Shown here in pieces: positions 23,601 through 38,600 of a stretch of 64,000 bases of DNA (its first letter is position 1; each line of letters starts with the position of its first letter). The DNA is from Mytilus trossulus (Eukaryota > Mollusca > Bivalvia > Mytilida > Mytilidae): the NCBI RefSeq assembly GCF_036588685.1, contig NC_086376.1, forward strand, positions 12,539,911-12,603,910, written 5' to 3'. A program made the translations under genes and the position numbers. A model generated the notes under the pieces. It ran no database searches, was not told the origin of the DNA, and saw only the letters and a list, made by a program, of their open reading frames with translations.

Positions 23601-26600
23601 TAGCTTGCCCAAATAAATATGGCAACAGCTAAAGTGTCAAACCACTGTATTGGTAAAGTATCTAAAATATAGAAATTAGTAGTCAAAATCACAAGTTATA
23701 AACATGGAAATATAATAATACTGATCTATGCATCAACTCATCATATGAGAACCTACAGTTTATATCAGTTTCCTTTCCAACAATATTCTTTAAACATGTA
23801 GACGTGCATCAATCGAAGAAGAAGGTCCGGTAATGGGCCGATTTCTGCTCATCTAACGAAAGATTTTAGTCACTTTTTAAACGCTTTAGTGTCTATTTCA
23901 ATTGATTCAATTAGTTTCTGTGAAAGATTTTAACTGATTTATTCATTAAAAACGCTCCGATTCAAGCTTAAATATGAAAAATCTTTCAAATATGCCTAAA
24001 ATCGTCACTTTTCAGATGGTTTTTGTCAAAAATGAAAGTGGCATCATCCGTGTTCACCCTCAACCTTTATATAGAATCATATTCAAAACAGTGTGGCTGT
24101 GGCCATTGATTGACGTCCTAAATTATCCCATTGACTGAGACAGATTATGTGAACGTTTTCTGTAACGACCACTGCTCACTATGTACTTGTTAAAGACACT
24201 TAAACTGTGGGGTTACCAAAGGTTCTCAATACCTAAATAAAGTAATTCGAAAAATTAATCATGAATAACACGATGTTATGATTTATATCAATAATATAAA
24301 TCAAAACATAAAGGTTATTCCTGATTAATTTTTCGGATTGTTTCATTATTAAAAAGTAAAAACACAAAAATACTGAACTCCGAGGAAAATTCAAAAGGAA
24401 AATCCAAAATCAAAAGGCAAAATCAAAAGTCCAAACACATCAAACGAATGGATAACAACTGTCATATTCCTGACTTGGTACAGACATTTAAGAACCTTTG
24501 GTGACCCTACAGTTTAAATTCTATAATAAGTAAGTAGTGAGCAGTGTCGTTACAGACAAACGTTCACATAATCTGTCCCAGTCATTGGATGAATTAAGGA
24601 CGTCAATCAATGGCCATAGCCACACTGTTTCGAATATGATTCTATATTATGTATTATCATCAAATACAACTTACATTTCAGTATTATGAATGAACACGAA
24701 TGTGGCCACTTTCATTAAAGACGGAAACCGTCTAAATTTTAACTAAAATGCTAAAAGTGTGAAGATTTCAGTAATTTATCATGACTTAATGATGCTAGTA
24801 CCCGATATATGTGCATTATATTGTCAAACACAGCCCATATTTATGTAGCAGAAGCATTCTACTTTTCAATAAATATCTTAACGATTACATTTTCACAATT
24901 TTCTAAAACTGCTATATTTTTTGGCCAAAACGGGGTCTTACTGAACTACTCCTTTGTAAATTGAAAGCTTTTGATAGTTGTTAGTGCCAACGATCTCGAA
25001 GACAACACGCCTAATTATACTAAGAGGGGCAAAAACAATTGACTAATTGTACTGAAGCTTAATTTCTATCTGTTCATGCTCTCCATTGTTTCTTAGTAAA
25101 TGGTTCTGATAAAATGGTATAACATTTAAAATAATATGATTAAACGATCACATTACCACTTACCAAGCTTTATCTTAGTTTCTGGAGCCTGACACAATAC
25201 AGAAATGCCAACAAAAGCATAGAACATTAAACCAACAATGTATATGACTAAGCTCATCGTACTGCGTGAATAACTGCTGACATAGACACATTCTATAAAT
25301 CTTCTGACTACTTGTATCTCTATCATGGTAACTGCTAATAGCACTGATAATGGAGAAATCTGACCTGTGAAGAAAGAAAGAAATAATTGTAGAAATTAGG
25401 TTTATCGGCAATGTTAGAGTTAATTTTCAAGCTTTAATTCTGAAAGCTCGATTTTCTATCTATTTTGACCATGTTCATGTTAGACTTTGACATTCGACTA
25501 GTATTACAAAACCATGTATTACGATACATTCAAAATCAAATCTTACAATCAGTATTCTAACATGTTTTTTTTAAACTAATTTCAAATAAACTTTTGAACC
25601 GAAAACTCTTTTATAACAGAATTTATTTTTTTATTTCATCTGGTATCAAATGTCATTTTTATCACCTTACAATGCAAATGCTCAAGCAGTGTCAAATGAT
25701 ATTTTAAGTCTTCAAATTTTACCAGATAAAGTATATCTAAGACGGTTTTGACCGTTCTTCCTGTTTGTTCTTGATCATTATGATATGATCTTTATTGTCT
25801 TATAAACAAATTAAACATGCTTGTGACAAACTGAAACAAACAAAAATGAAAAAAAAACTATGTTACACTCAAACATTAAAATTAACCACCAAAACACTCA
25901 ACCATATTGCACATCAAAAAGTTAAAATGTGTTTGAATCAACATTAGCAGCAATAGATAGTAATGCCATGGAAAACCCTAACACAATTTTTTCTCCAATA
26001 TATCTACTCAACATAGTATAAAAAATAATCTTGAAATCCATGTTAACTTGTTGTTCTGTGACAACTTGGGTTGGCATTTATTCTAAAATGATCCAGAGAT
26101 GACCTTCAAATTCATTCATTAATAAACGTAATTTCTGGATTTAAAATAATATGCATATGAGCAAATCCACGATAATTGTGGGCTCAATATACTATATCTC
26201 AAGTGGTAACAAAAGCCAGAAGAAAACACTTTACTTCAAGTATTAAAGTCCCACACCATTGAATAAAACAAAATTATTAGGCAACAACTTCCGCTTAACA
26301 CTCACTAAAAATGTACCGGAAACTATAGGATTGGTGACGTACAAAAATAACTTCAAAAAATTAATGTCCAACAGGATACATGACTATCTTCAATTGTTTT
26401 AGTCGTTTTAGTTTTCTGAAAATACTTAACTAACTTTTCTATTGAAACCATTTTCAAAACCAATGCTCTCAGCCAGCTGTTTGGGCGGTTGAGAGTAGTA
26501 TGCATTTTAAATTTTAAATAAAGTCAACATGCTGATGATTTAACAAAATAATGTCATATTCTTTTATTTTTGTCTTTAGTCATTAGCAACATTTCAGGGT

Positions 26601-29600
26601 AATGTGAAAGTGAGAAAAACACTACTTTTTAAAGTTAAGCTCAGAGAAATAAAAATATTAACAACCACTACATGTATAATTATTAATACTATTTGTGTTC
26701 TTTTTTCTTTTTTAAAATCGTTTTTTGATGCAATGCATTTTTAAATAAAAAATGGTTCCTGATGCCAACTACAGTATAATAGTGAAGACTGTATGTATGT
26801 TGATGGTTCCTGATGCCAACTATCAACCTTCAGTATAATAGTGAAGACTGTATGTATGTTGATGGTTCCTGATGCCCACTATCAACCTACAGTATAATAG
26901 TGAAGACTGTATGTATGTTGATGGTTCCTGATGCCCACTATCAACCTACAGTATAATAGTGAAGACTGTATGTATGTTGATGGTTCCTGATGCCCACTAT
27001 CAAAATACAGTATAATAGTGAAGACTGTATGTATGTTGATGGTTCCTGATGCCAACTATCAACATACAGTGTAATAGTGAAGACTGTATGTATGTTGATG
27101 GTTCCTGATGCCAACTATCAAAATACAGTATAATAGTGAAGGCTGTATGTATGTTGATGGTTCCTGATGCCAACTATCAACATACAGTATAATAGTGAAG
27201 ACTGTATGTATGTTGATGGTTCCTGATGCCAACTATCAACATACAGTATAATAGTGAAGGCTGTATGTATGTTGATGGTTCCTGATGCCAACTATCAACA
27301 TACAGTGTAATAGTGAAGACTGTATGTATGTTGATGGTTCCTGATGCCAACTATCAACATACAGTATAATAGTGAAGACTGTATGTATGTTGATGGTTCC
27401 TGATGCCAACTATCAAAATACAGTATAATAGTGAAGACTGTATGTATGTTGATGGTTCCTGATGCCCACTATCAACCTACAGTATAATAGTGAAGACTGT
27501 ATGTATGTTAATGGTTCCTGATGCCAACTATCAACATACAGTATAATAGTGAAGACTGTATGTATGTTGATGGTTCCTGATGCCAACTATCAACATACAG
27601 TATAATAGTGAAGACTGTATGTATGTTGATGGTTCCTGATGCCCACTATCAACCTACAGTATAATAGTGAAGACTGTTAGTATGTTGATGGTTCCTGATG
27701 CCCACTATCAACATACAGTATAATAGTGAAGACTGTATGTATGTTGATGGTTCCTGATGCCCACTATCAACCTACAGTATAATAGTGAAGACTGTATGTA
27801 TGTTAATGGTTCCTGATGCCAACTATCAACATACAGTATAATAGTGAAGACTGTATGTATGTTGATGGTTCCTGATGCCAACTATCAACATACAGTATAA
27901 TAGTGAAGACTGTATGTATGTTGATGATTCCTGATGCCAACTATCAACCTACAGTATAATAGTGAAGACTGTATGTATGTTGATGGTTCCTGATGCCAAC
28001 TATCAACCTACAGTATAATAGTGAAGACTGTATGTATGTTGATGGTTCCTGATGCCAACTATCAACATACAGTATAATAGTGAAGACTGTATGTGTGTTG
28101 ATGGTTCCTGATGCCAACTATCAACCTACAGTATAATAGTGAAGACTGTATGTATGTCAATGGTTCCTGATGCCAACTATCAACCTACAGTATAATAGTG
28201 AAGACTGTATGTATGTTGATGGTTCCTGATGCCAACTATCAACATACAGTATAATAGTGAAGACTGTATGTATGTTGATGGTTCCTGATGCCAACTATCA
28301 ACCTACAGTATAATAGTGAAGACTGTATGTATGTTGATGGTTCCTGATGCCAACTATCAACCTACAGTATAATAGTGAAGACTGTATGTATGTTAATGGT
28401 TCCTGATGCCAACTATCAAAATACAGTATAATAGTGAAGACTGTATGTATGTTGATGGTTCCTGATGCCAACTATCAACATACAGTATAATAGTGAAGAC
28501 TGTATGTATGTTGATGGTTCCTGATGCCAACTATCAACCTACAGTATAATAGTGAAGACTGTATGTATGTTGATGGTTCCTGATGCCAACTATCAACCTA
28601 CAGTATAATAGTGAAGACTGTATGTATGTTGATGGTTCCTGATGCCAACTATCAACCTACAGTATAATAGTGAAGACTGTATGTATGTTGATGGTTCCTG
28701 ATGCCCACTATCAACCTACAGTATAATAGTGAAGACTGTATGTATGTTGATGGTTCCTGATGCCCACTATCAAAATACAGTATAATAGTGAAGACTGTAT
28801 GTATGTTGATGGTTCCTGATGCCAACTATCAACATACAGTGTAATAGTGAAGACTGTATGTATGTTGATGGTTCCTGATGCCAACTATCAACATACAGTA
28901 TAATAGTGAAGGCTGTATGTATGTTGATGGTTCCTGATGCCAACTATCAACATACAGTATAATAGTGAAGACTGTATGTATGTTGATGGTTCCTGATGCC
29001 AACTATCAACATACAGTATAATAGTGAAGGCTGTATGTATGTTGATGGTTCCTGATGCCAACTATCAACATACAGTGTAATAGTGAAGACTGTATGTATG
29101 TTGATGGTTCCTGATGCCAACTATCAACATACAGTATAATAGTGAAGACTGTATGTATGTTGATGGTTCCTGATGCCAACTATCAAAATACAGTATAATA
29201 GTGAAGACTGTATGTATGTTGATGGTTCCTGATGCCCACTATCAACCTACAGTATAATAGTGAAGACTGTATGTATGTTAATGGTTCCTGATGCCAACTA
29301 TCAACATACAGTATAATAGTGAAGGCTGTATGTATGTTGATGGTTCCTGATGCCAACTATCAACATACAGTATAATAGTGAAGACTGTATGTATGTTGAT
29401 GGTTCCTGATGCCCACTATCAACCTACAGTATAATAGTGAAGACTGTTAGTATGTTGATGGTTCCTGATGCCCACTATCAACATACAGTATAATAGTGAA
29501 GACTGTATGTATGTTGATGGTTCCTGATGCCCACTATCAACCTACAGTATAATAGTGAAGACTGTATGTATGTTAATGGTTCCTGATGCCAACTATCAAC

Positions 29601-32600
29601 ATACAGTATAATAGTGAAGACTGTATGTATGTTGATGGTTCCTGATGCCAACTATCAACATACAGTATAATAGTGAAGACTGTATGTATGTTGATGGTTC
29701 CTGATGCCAACTATCAACATACAGTATAATAGTGAAGACTGTATGTATGTTGATGGTTCCTGATGCCAACTATCAACATACAGTATAATAGTGAAGACTG
29801 TATGTATGTTGATGGTTCCTGATGCCAACTATCAACATACAGTATAATAGTGAAGACTGTATGTATGTTGATGGTTCCTGATGCCAACTATCAACATACA
29901 GTATAATAGTGAAGACTGTATGTATGTTGATGGTTCCTGATGCCAACTATCAACCTACAGTATAATAGTGAAGACTGTATGTATGTTAATGGTTCCTGAT
30001 GCCAACTATCAACCTACTATAATAGTGAAGACTGTATGTATGTTGATGGTTCCTGATGCCAACTATCAACATACAGTATAATAGTGAAGACTGTATGTAT
30101 GTTGATGGTTCCTGATGCCAACTATCAAAATACAGTATAATAGTGAAGACTGTATGTACCGTATAGCGGTTTATTTTCGCGGGTGTAAAATTTCGCGATT
30201 TTCATTGAACAAGGTATACGAAATATTTTGGCGGTTATTATTTTGGCGGATTAAAAACTTTTATTAATACCTTTGTATGTACTCTTTTAATTTGGCGGAA
30301 TTTATTTTGGCGATTAAGTTCTGTCCGCGAAAATAAGCGAAAATTTGCACCCCGCGAAAATAACCCGCTATACGGTATGTTGATGGTTCCTGATGCCAAC
30401 TATCAACATACAGTATAATAGTGAAGACTGTATGTATGTTGATGATTCCTGATGCCAACTATCAACCTACAGTATAATAGTGAAGACTGTATGTATGTTG
30501 ATGGTTCCTGATGCCAACTATCAACCTACAGTATAATAGTGAAGACTGTATGTATGTTGATGGTTCCTGATGCCAACTATCAACCTACAGTATAATAGTG
30601 AAGACTGTATGTGTGTTGATGGTTCCTGATGCCAACTATCAACCTACAGTATAATAGTGAAGACTGTATGTATGTCAATGGTTCCTGATGCCAACTATCA
30701 ACCTACAGTATAATAGTGAAGACTGTATGTATGTTGATGGTTCCTGATGCCAACTATCAACATACAGTATAATAGTGAAGACTGTATGTATGTTGATGGT
30801 TCCTGATGCCAACTATCAACCTACAGTATAATAGTGAAGACTGTATGTATGTTGATGGTTCCTGATGCCAACTATCAACCTACAGTATAATAGTGAAGAC
30901 TGTATGTATGTTAATGGTTCCTGATGCCAACTATCAAAATACAGTATAATAGTGAAGACTGTATGTATGTTGATGGTTCCTGATGCCAACTATCAACATA
31001 CAGTATAATAGTGAAGACTGTATGTATGTTGATGGTTCCTGATGCCAACTATCAACCTACAGTATAATAGTGAAGACTGTATGTATGTTGATGGTTCCTG
31101 ATGCCAACTATCAACCTACAGTATAATAGTGAAGACTGTATGTATGTTGATGGTTCCTGATGCCAACTATCAACCTACAGTATAATAGTGAAGACTGTAT
31201 GTATGTTGATGGTTCCTGATGCCCACTATCAACCTACAGTATAATAGTGAAGACTGTATGTATGTTGATGGTTCCTGATGCCCACTATCAAAATACAGTA
31301 TAATAGTGAAGACTGTATGTATGTTGATGGTTCCTGATGCCAACTATCAACATACAGTGTAATAGTGAAGACTGTATGTATGTTGATGGTTCCTGATGCC
31401 AACTATCAACATACAGTATAATAGTGAAGGCTGTATGTATGTTGATGGTTCCTGATGCCAACTATCAACATACAGTATAATAGTGAAGACTGTATGTATG
31501 TTGATGGTTCCTGATGCCAACTATCAACATACAGTATAATAGTGAAGGCTGTATGTATGTTGATGGTTCCTGATGCCAACTATCAACATACAGTGTAATA
31601 GTGAAGACTGTATGTATGTTGATGGTTCCTGATGCCAACTATCAACATACAGTATAATAGTGAAGACTGTATGTATGTTGATGGTTCCTGATGCCAACTA
31701 TCAAAATACAGTATAATAGTGAAGACTGTATGTATGTTGATGGTTCCTGATGCCCACTATCAACCTACAGTATAATAGTGAAGACTGTATGTATGTTAAT
31801 GGTTCCTGATGCCAACTATCAACATACAATATAATAGTGAAGACTGTATGTATGTTGATGGTTCCTGATGCCAACTATCAACATACAGTATAATAGTGAA
31901 GACTGTATGTATGTTGATGGTTCCTGATGCCCACTATCAACCTACAGTATAATAGTGAAGACTGTTAGTATGTTGATGGTTCCTGATGCCCACTATCAAC
32001 ATACAGTATAATAGTGAAGACTGTATGTATGTTGATGGTTCCTGATGCCCACTATCAACCTACAGTATAATAGTGAAGACTGTATGTATGTTAATGGTTC
32101 CTGATGCCAACTATCAACATACAGTATAATAGTGAAGACTGTATGTATGTTGATGGTTCCTGATGCCAACTATCAACATACAGTATAATAGTGAAGACTG
32201 TATGTATGTTGATGGTTCCTGATGCCAACTATCAACATACAGTATAATAGTGAAGACTGTATGTATGTTGATGGTTCCTGATGCCAACTATCAACCTACA
32301 GTATAATAGTGAAGACTGTATGTATGTTAATGGTTCCTGATGCCAACTATCAACCTACTATAATAGTGAAGACTGTATGTATGTTGATGGTTCCTGATGC
32401 CAACTATCAACATACAGTATAATAGTGAAGACTGTATGTATGTTGATGGTTCCTGATGCCAACTATCAAAATACAGTATAATAGTGAAGACTGTATGTAC
32501 CGTATAGCGGGTTATTTTCGCGGGTGTAAAATTTCGCGATTTTCATTGAACAAGGTATACGAAATATTTTGGCGGTTATTATTTTGGCGGATTAAAAACT

Positions 32601-35600
32601 TTTATTAATACCTTTGTATGTACTCTTTTAATTTGGCGGAATTTATTTTGGCGATTAAGTTCTGTCCGCGAAAATAAGCGAAAATTTGCACCCCGCGAAA
32701 ATAACCCGCTATACGGTATGTTGATGGTTCCTGATGCCAACTATCAACATACAGTATAATAGTGAAGACTGTATGTATGTTGATGATTCCTGATGCCAAC
32801 TATCAACCTACAGTATAATAGTGAAGACTGTATGTATGTTGATGGTTCCTGATGCCAACTATCAACCTACAGTATAATAGTGAAGACTGTATGTATGTTG
32901 ATGGTTCCTGATGCCAACTATCAACCTACAGTATAATAGTGAAGACTGTATGTGTGTTGATGGTTCCTGATGCCAACTATCAACATACAGTATAATAGTG
33001 AAGACTGTATGTATGTCAATGGTTCCTGATGCCAACTATCAACCTACAGTATAATAGTGAAGACTGTATGTATGTTGATGGTTCCTGATGCCAACTATCA
33101 ACATACAGTATAATAGTGAAGACTGTATGTATGTTGATGGTTCCTGATGCCAACTATCAACCTACAGTATAATAGTGAAGACTGTATGTATGTTGATGGT
33201 TCCTGATGCCAACTATCAACCTACAGTATAATAGTGAAGACTGTATGTATGTTAATGGTTCCTGATGCCAACTATCAAAATACAGTATAATAGTGAAGAC
33301 TGTATGTATGTTGATGGTTCCTGATGCCAACTATCAACATACAGTATAATAGTGAAGACTGTATGTATGTTGATGGTTCCTGATGCCAACTATCAACCTA
33401 CAGTATAATAGTGAAGACTGTATGTATGTTGATGGTTCCTGATGCCAACTATCAACCTACAGTATAATAGTGAAGACTGTATGTATGTTGATGGTTCCTG
33501 ATGCCCACTATCAACCTACAGTATAATAGTGAAGACTGTATGTATGTTGATGGTTCCTGATGCCAACTTTCAACCTTCAGTATAATAGTGAAGACTGTAT
33601 GTATGTTGATGGTTCCTGATGCCCACTATCAACATACAGTATAATAGTGAAGACTGTATGTATGTTGATGGTTCCTGATGCCAACTATCAACCTTCAGTA
33701 TAATAGTGAAGACTTTATGTATGTTGATGGTTCCTGATGCCAACTATCACCTACAGTATAATAGTGAAGACTGTATGTATGTTGATGGTTCCTGATGCCA
33801 ACTATCAACCTACAGTATAATAGTGAAGACTGTATGTATGTTAATGGTTCCTGATGCCAACTATCAAAATACAGTATAATAGTGAAGACTGTATGTATGT
33901 TGATGGTTCCTGATGCCAACTATCACCTTCAGTATAATAGTGAAGACTGTATGTATGTTGATGGTTCCTGATGCCAACTATCAACCTACAGTATAATAGT
34001 GAAGACTGTATGTATGTTGATGGTTCCTGATGCCAACTATCAACCTACAGTATAATAGTGAAGACTGTATGTATGTTGATGGTTCCTGATGCCAACTATC
34101 AACCTACAGTATAATAGTGAAGACTGTATGTATGTTGATGGTTCCTGATGCCAACTATCAACCTACAGTATAATATTGAAGACTGTATGTATGTTGATGG
34201 TTCCTGATGCCAACTATCAACCTACAGTATAATAGTGAAGACTGTATGTATGTTGATGGTTCCTGATGCCAACTATCAACCTACAGTATAATAGTGAAGA
34301 CTGTATGTATGTTAATGGTTCCTGATGCCAACTATCAAAATACAGTATAATAGTGAAGACTGTATGTATGTTGATGGTTCCTGATGCCAACTATCAACAT
34401 ACAGTATAATAGTGAAGACTGTATGTATGTTGATGGTTCCTGATGCCAACTATCAACATACAGTATAATAGTGAAGACTGTATGTATGTTGATGGTTCCT
34501 GATGCCAACTATCAACATACAGTGTAATAGTGAAGACTGTATGTATGTTGATGGTTCCTGATGCCAACTATCAACATACAGTATAATAGTGAAGGCTGTA
34601 TGTATGTTGATGGATCCTGATGCCAACTATCAACATACAGTATAATAGTGAAGACTGTATGTATGTTGATGGTTCCTGATGCCAACTATCAACATACAGT
34701 ATAATAGTGAAGGCTGTATGTATGTTGATGGTTCCTGATGCCAACTATCAACATACAGTGTAATAGTGAAGACTGTATGTATGTTGATGGTTCCTGATGC
34801 CAACTATCAACATACAGTGTAATAGTGAAGACTGTCTGTATGTTGATGGTTCCTGATGCCAACTATCAACATACAGTGTAATAGTGAAGACTGTATGTAT
34901 GTTGATGGTTCCTGATGCCAACTATCAACATACAGTATAATAGTGAAGGCTGTATGTATGTTGATGGTTCCTGATGCCAACTATCAACATACAGTATAAT
35001 AGTGAAGACTGTATGTATGTTGATGGTTCCTGATGCCAACTATCAACATACAGTATAATAGTGAAGGCTGTATGTATGTTGATGGTTCCTGATGCCAACT
35101 ATCAACATACAGTGTAATAGTGAAGACTGTATGTATGTTGATGGTTCCTGATGCCAACTATCAACATACAGTGTAATAGTGAAGACTGTATGTATGTTGA
35201 TGGTTCTGATGCCAACTATCAACATACAGTGTAATAGTGAAGACTGTATGTATGTTGATGGTTCCTGATGCCAACTATCAACATACAGTATAATAGTGAA
35301 GACTGTATGTATGTTGATGGTTCCTGATGCCAACTATCAACATACAGTGTAATAGTGAAGACTGTATGTATGTTGATGGTTCCTGATGCCAACTATCAAC
35401 ATACAGTGTAATAGTGAAGACTGTATGTATTTTGATGGTTCCTGATGCCCACTATCAACATACAGTATAATAGTGAAGACTGTATGTATGTTGATGGTTC
35501 CTGATGCCAACTATCAACATACAGTATAATAGTGAAGACTGTATGTATGTTGATGGTTCCTGATGCCAACTATCAACATACAGTGTAATAGTGAAGACTG

Positions 35601-38600
35601 TATGTATGTTGATGGTTCCTGATGCCAACTATCAACATACAGTATAATAGTGAAGACTGTATGTATGTTGATGGTTCCTGATGCCAACTATCAACATACA
35701 GTGTAATAGTGAAGACTGTATGTATGTTGATGGTTCCTGATGCCAACTATCAACATACAGTATAATAGTGAAGACTGTATGTATGTTGATGGTTCCTGAT
35801 GCCCACTATCAAAATACAGTATAATAGTGAAGACTGTATGTATGTTGATGGTTCCTGATGCCAACTATCAACATACAGTGTAATAGTGAAGACTGTATGT
35901 ATGTTGATGGTTCCTGATGCCAACTATCAACATACAGTATAATAGTGAAGGCTGTATGTATGTTGATGGTTCCTGATGCCAACTATCAACATACAGTATA
36001 ATAGTGAAGACTGTATGTATGTTGATGGTTCCTGATGCCAACTATCAACATACAGTATAATAGTGAAGGCTGTATGTATGTTGATGGTTCCTGATGCCAA
36101 CTATCAACATACAGTGTAATAGTGAAGACTGTATGTATGTTGATGGTTCCTGATGCCAACTATCAACATACAGTATAATAGTGAAGACTGTATGTATGTT
36201 GATGGTTCCTGATGCCAACTATCAAAATACAGTATAATAGTGAAGACTGTATGTATGTTGATGGTTCCTGATGCCCACTATCAACCTACAGTATAATAGT
36301 GAAGACTGTATGTATGTTAATGGTTCCTGATGCCAACTATCAACATACAGTATAATAGTGAAGACTGTATGTATGTTGATGGTTCCTGATGCCAACTATC
36401 AACATACAGTATAATAGTGAAGACTGTATGTATGTTGATGGTTCCTGATGCCCACTATCAACCTACAGTATAATAGTGAAGACTGTTAGTATGTTGATGG
36501 TTCCTGATGCCCACTATCAACATACAGTATAATAGTGAAGACTGTATGTATGTTGATGGTTCCTGATGCCCACTATCAACCTACAGTATAATAGTGAAGA
36601 CTGTATGTATGTTAATGGTTCCTGATGCCAACTATCAACATACAGTATAATAGTGAAGACTGTATGTATGTTGATGGTTCCTGATGCCAACTATCAACAT
36701 ACAGTATAATAGTGAAGACTGTATGTATGTTGATGGTTCCTGATGCCAACTATCAACATACAGTATAATAGTGAAGACTGTATGTATGTTGATGGTTCCT
36801 GATGCCAACTATCAACATACAGTATAATAGTGAAGACTGTATGTATGTTGATGGTTCCTGATGCCAACTATCAACATACAGTATAATAGTGAAGACTGTA
36901 TGTATGTTGATGGTTCCTGATGCCAACTATCAACATACAGTATAATAGTGAAGACTGTATGTATGTTGATGGTTCCTGATGCCAACTATCAACCTACAGT
37001 ATAATAGTGAAGACTGTATGTATGTTAATGGTTCCTGATGCCAACTATCAACCTACTATAATAGTGAAGACTGTATGTATGTTGATGGTTCCTGATGCCA
37101 ACTATCAACATACAGTATAATAGTGAAGACTGTATGTATGTTGATGGTTCCTGATGCCAACTATCAAAATACAGTATAATAGTGAAGACTGTATGTATGT
37201 TGATGGTTCCTGATGCCAACTATCAACCTACAGTATAATAGTGAAGACTGAATGTATGTTGATGATTCCTGATGCCAACTATCAACCTACAGTATAATAG
37301 TGAAGACTGTATGTATGTTGATGGTTCCTGATGCCAACTATCAACCTACAGTATAATAGTGAAGACTGTATGTATGTTGATGGTTCCTGATGCCAACTAT
37401 CAACCTACAGTATAATAGTGAAGACTGTATGTGTGTTGATGGTTCCTGATGCCAACTATCAACCTACAGTATAATAGTGAAGACTGTATGTATGTCAATG
37501 GTTCCTGATGCCAACTATCAACCTACAGTATAATAGTGAAGACTGTATGTATGTTGATGGTTCCTGATGCCAACTATCAACATACAGTATAATAGTGAAG
37601 ACTGTATGTATGTTGATGGTTCCTGATGCCAACTATCAACCTACAGTATAATAGTGAAGACTGTATGTATGTTGATGGTTCCTGATGCCAACTATCAACC
37701 TACAGTATAATAGTGAAGACTGTATGTATGTTAATGGTTCCTGATGCCAACTATCAAAATACAGTATAATAGTGAAGACTGTATGTATGTTGATGGTTCC
37801 TGATGCCAACTATCAACATACAGTATAATAGTGAAGACTGTATGTATGTTGATGGTTCCTGATGCCAACTATCAACCTACAGTATAATAGTGAAGACTGT
37901 ATGTATGTTGATGGTTCCTGATGCCAACTATCAACCTACAGTATAATAGTGAAGACTGTATGTATGTTGATGGTTCCTGATGCCCACTATCAACATACAG
38001 TATAATAGTGAAGACTGTATGTATGTTGATGGTTCCTGATGCCAACTTTCAACCTTCAGTATAATAGTGAAGACTGTATGTATGTTGATGGTTCCTGATG
38101 CCCACTATCAACATACAGTATAATAGTGAAGACTGTATGTATGTTGATGGTTCCTGATGCCAACTATCAACCTTCAGTATAATAGTGAAGACTTTATGTA
38201 TGTTGATGGTTCCTGATGCCAACTATCAACCTACAGTATAATAGTGAAGACTGTATGTATGTTGATGGTTCCTGATGCCAACTATCAACCTACAGTATAA
38301 TAGTGAAGACTGTATGTATGTTAATGGTTCCTGATGCCAACTATCAAAATACAGTATAATAGTGAAGACTGTATGTATGTTGATGGTTCCTGATGCCAAC
38401 TATCAACCTTCAGTATAATAGTGAAGACTGTATGTATGTTGATGGTTCCTGATGCCAACTATCAACCTACAGTATAATAGTGAAGACTGTATGTATGTTG
38501 ATGGTTCCTGATGCCAACTATCAACCTACAGTATAATAGTGAAGACTGTATGTATGTTGATGGTTCCTGATGCCAACTATCAACCTACAGTATAATAGTG

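Noticed and set aside
30264..37219. Minus-strand open frames in the 59-bp array
   Set aside because: They simply read the repeat in successive frames with the same short peptide recurring. There is no independent protein signal.
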